The position numbers and the translations under genes were made by a program. Below, one piece after another: positions 12,251 to 14,649 of a stretch of 14,649 nucleotides of DNA. The stretch covers positions 3,648 to 18,296 of the forward strand of contig JADHYX010000315.1 of assembly GCA_027604685.1 (NCBI GenBank), read 5' to 3'. Source of the DNA: Lobulomyces angularis (Eukaryota > Chytridiomycota > Chytridiomycetes > Lobulomycetales > Lobulomycetaceae). The stretch's first letter is position 1. The number at the start of each line of letters is the position of its first letter. Under the pieces are notes generated by a model. It searched no databases and was not told where the DNA came from. It saw nothing but the letters and a program-made list of their open reading frames with translations.

Positions 12251-14574
12251 ATGGTAATAACAATTTTTATCTTTATTTAAAAAAAAAATCTTATTTAAAC
12301 AATTTTTTTTTCACTTTAGTCCACTCCTTTTCACACTAAAAACAAACCTACTCTAGAATTTACTAATGTTTCAGAAATCCCTTCTCTAGTCTCAAAGCTG
12401 AGAACAAACTTCAATCAATCGACAACCAAAGATTTAAAATGGAGAAAGCATCAATTAAGGCAACTCGCTAAATTATTAAAGGAAAATACAAAGCAAATTA
12501 CAGATGCTTTGTATCAAGATGTAAAAAAAAACTTTGAAGAAGCATACACCACTGTAATATTTTTATTTTTAATATTTTAAAATTATATATAATTTTTTTT
12601 TTTTTTTAATTTTTTTTAAATTTTAAAATTTTTTAATTTTGTTTTGCACTATAGGAAATTTTAATTTGTATTAATGAAATTAACGATTGTCTAATGAATG
12701 TTGACTCGTGGGCAAAACCTGAAAAAGTTCATGGCGATATTGTAATATTTAATTTTAAAACTTGAAATAAATTTCATTAATAAATTTTTTTTTTTTTGTT
12801 AGTTAATTAATGCCTTTGATAATTGTCAAATTCGAAGTGAACCTCTAGGTGTGTGCTTAATCATTGGTGCTTGGAATTATCCTATTCAATTATGTTAGTA
12901 TATTAACTACTTTTTGATTTTAACAAAAGTAAACATTCTAGTGCTCTGTCCTTTAATTGCTGCTCTGGCCGCTGGTAATTGTTGTCTTTTGAAACCTTCT
13001 GAAATTTCAGTTGCTACTGCTGCTGCACTTACTGAATTGATTCCTAAATATTTGGATAATAATTGCATTGCAATGGTAAATGGTGGAGTTGTTGAAACTA
13101 CCGCCTTACTAAAAGAAAAGTTTGATCACATTTTTTATACTGGTAATGGTACGGTTGGAAAAATTATTATGGTGAGTAAAAATATATATATTCATTAATT
13201 AAAAATATAACTAATTAATTTTAATCCTTTAGAGTGCCGCCTCGAAAACTTTGACTCCAGTTGTTCTTGAACTTGGAGGCAAATCCCCAGTGTATGTTGA
13301 TAAACATTGCAACACCAAAATTGCTGCTAAGCGAATTTTGTGGGCCAAATGTATCAACGCTGGTCAAACTTGTATTTCCCCTGATTATATATTATGTCAT
13401 AAGGACTCCCAAGCCTCTTTAATTGAAGATTTTAATGTTGCCTTAAAAGGTAGTTTTTTTTATTATCAGTTACCATTTTTTTTTTTTTTTTTGTAAATAA
13501 ATATATTTAAGAATATATATAATTTTTTTTTTTTTTTTTAGAACTACACACTGAAAATCCTAAATCTTCTGAAACATTTGCTAGAATTGTTAACAAAAAT
13601 CATTTCAATAGATTAGCAACAGTTTTCAAAAAGCAATTAGAAATCAATAACAAAACAAAGATCTCTATCGGAGGTTTGGAAAATTTTGATGAGAATGAAT
13701 TATACATTCCTCCTACAATTCTTGAAAATGTTAAATCCGGTGATCCTATTATGGTGATTGTTTTTTTTGACATGCTTTTTTTTTAACAAATTTAATATAG
13801 CATGATGAAATTTTTGGACCTCTTTTACCTATAATTACTGTTAATTCAGTTGATGAAGCTATTGAATATGTTAACGATCGGTAATTAATAAAAAAATAAA
13901 AAATTTTTTTTAAATATTGTATTTTTCCCTAATGATATAGTGATAGACCTCTTGCAATATATAGTTTTTCTGAAAAAAATGCAGTTTCAGAAAAATTGCT
14001 TCGTAGTACAAACAGCGGTGTTGCAGTAAGTTTCACGAAGTCAAATTTTTTTTTTTTGTTTTTAACCTTTTTTTTTCCTTTATTGTAGTTAGTAAATGAT
14101 CTCTTAATGAATATGCCAGTTGGTAGCTTACCATTTGGTGGTGTTGGTATGAATAAATAAAAAAAAAATTCCAAAAATGTTAAAATTTTTTGAAATAGGT
14201 GCCTCAGGTATGGGTAATTACCACGGTAAAAATGGATTTGACGCTTTATCTCATAAAAGGTAATTTAACAAAATTCAAACAATATTTTATTTTTCATTTT
14301 AAAATATATATTTTTTTTTTTTTTAATTAAATATCACAGAGGAGTGATGATCAGACAAAAAGGAATGGAATTTTTAAATGAATTACGTTATCCACCGTAT
14401 TCTCCATTAAAATGGAAAGTTTTTGTAACTGCAGCTGAAAAATCAATTCCAAGTGATACAACGATATTTTTAACCAATCTATTTAAAAGTTCATTGAGTT
14501 GGTTTTGGTTAGGTTTGCTTTTAACTTTACCTTTCATAGCTGGTTACTTGTCTGGAAAAAATCGTTTATTTTAG
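12251..14574 (+). CDS. HFD1: Fatty aldehyde dehydrogenase, tail-anchored (HFD1/ALDH3A2 type)
   Basis: Oxidises long-chain aliphatic aldehydes to fatty acids with NAD(P)+, for example in sphingolipid and ether-lipid breakdown, at the ER or mitochondrial outer membrane. The spliced protein is 530 residues (yeast Hfd1 about 532, human ALDH3A2 485). ALDH landmarks in order: GAWNYP (130-135), AAGNCCLLKPSE, FYTGNGTVGKI, catalytic Glu228 in LELGGKSP, catalytic Cys262 in NAGQTC, EIFGPLLPI and LPFGGVGASGMGNYHG. The Glu-to-Cys spacing of 34 equals that of human ALDH3A2. A C-terminal hydrophobic helix (507-523) is followed by a short polar tail, as in the membrane-bound isoforms. The coding sequence starts with an ATG at 12251 interrupted at once by an intron; no other ATG keeps frame with the N-terminal STPFHTKNKP sequence. 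It is the only gene here ending in TAG. Confidence 0.95.
13371..13373 (+). other. HFD1: Catalytic cysteine codon of the aldehyde dehydrogenase
   Basis: TGT encodes Cys262 in the NAGQTCISPDY motif, the nucleophile that forms the thiohemiacetal with the aldehyde. The motif is intact, so the enzyme is predicted to be active. Confidence 0.93.
14500..14550 (+). other. HFD1: C-terminal membrane anchor of HFD1
   Basis: Residues 507-523 are uninterrupted hydrophobic and aromatic (WFWLGLLLTLPFIAGYL), followed by the 7-residue polar tail SGKNRLF. This is a tail-anchor topology with the catalytic domain facing the cytosol. Confidence 0.85.
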
Positions 14575-14649
14575 AATTTTTTTTTTTTCTTTTTTTAGAA
14601 ATTTTTTTTGTTGTACTGATTGAAATATAGTATTGTTTTTTGTTTTTTT
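14575..14649. other. 3' flank of HFD1
   Basis: T-rich downstream sequence with no gene. It probably contains the 3' untranslated region; the polyadenylation site cannot be placed. Confidence 0.5.

Larger units (their letters stand above)
12251..14574 (+). other. HFD1: Exon map of HFD1 (12 exons)
   Basis: Exons: 12251-12253, 12320-12553, 12655-12741, 12803-12893, 12942-13171, 13233-13449, 13542-13753, 13801-13880, 13941-14025, 14089-14146, 14199-14259, 14340-14574. They sum to 1593 nt (531 codons with stop). The eleven introns are 47-101 nt, all GT-AG, many with a poly-T run just before the AG. The junctions after exon 2 are fixed by conserved ALDH residues across the joins. Confidence 0.86.

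Noticed and set aside
13929..14174. Minus-strand frame opposite HFD1 exons 9-10
   Set aside because: It crosses an intron and is antisense to conserved ALDH residues.

Overview
The window is nuclear DNA of a eukaryote: very A+T-rich, full of poly-A and poly-T runs, with genes cut by many very short GT-AG introns (38 inferred, about 43-101 nt). The five recognisable genes use ordinary stop codons, so the standard code fits. Protein resemblance (a fungal/animal-type SWR1 ATPase, an OSBP-class lipid transfer protein, an MZM1/LYRM7 factor, a tail-anchored fatty aldehyde dehydrogenase) suggests a unicellular or fungus-like opisthokont. MZM1 implies a respiratory complex III, so an anaerobic, hydrogenosome-bearing chytrid is unlikely. 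The species cannot be named from the sequence.

Layout: (1) 277-2046 (+), an intronless gene for a 589-residue protein with 23 tandem 20-residue leucine-rich repeats and a basic tail containing a CHNW motif. (2) 2047-2486, a convergent intergenic gap holding a strong inverted repeat. (3) 2487 to about 5364 (-), an oxysterol-binding protein with at least 11 exons, a FFAT ER-targeting motif and a complete lipid-binding domain, but no visible PH domain. (4) 5365-6162, a divergent intergenic region with a GC-richer island of unknown nature. (5) 6163-11044 (+), SWR1, the catalytic ATPase of the H2A.Z-depositing remodeller, 17 exons and 1298 residues. (6) 11229-11656 (-), MZM1/LYRM7, a complex III assembly factor, 2 exons. 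(7) 11657-12250, a divergent intergenic region with clustered stem-loops beside a T-run. (8) 12251-14574 (+), fatty aldehyde dehydrogenase (HFD1/ALDH3A2 type), 12 exons, 530 residues, with a C-terminal membrane anchor.

The genes are ordinary separate eukaryotic loci, not an operon. Four are housekeeping genes for ER-Golgi lipid exchange, chromatin remodelling, mitochondrial respiratory assembly and lipid aldehyde oxidation. The outlier is the LRR gene: it is intronless beside intron-dense neighbours, expands in lock-step 60-bp units, and ends in a tail that I associate with giant-virus proteins. It is the best candidate here for horizontal transfer. Exon coordinates were derived by hand from splice sites, reading phase and family resemblance; all junctions of SWR1, MZM1 and HFD1 keep frame.
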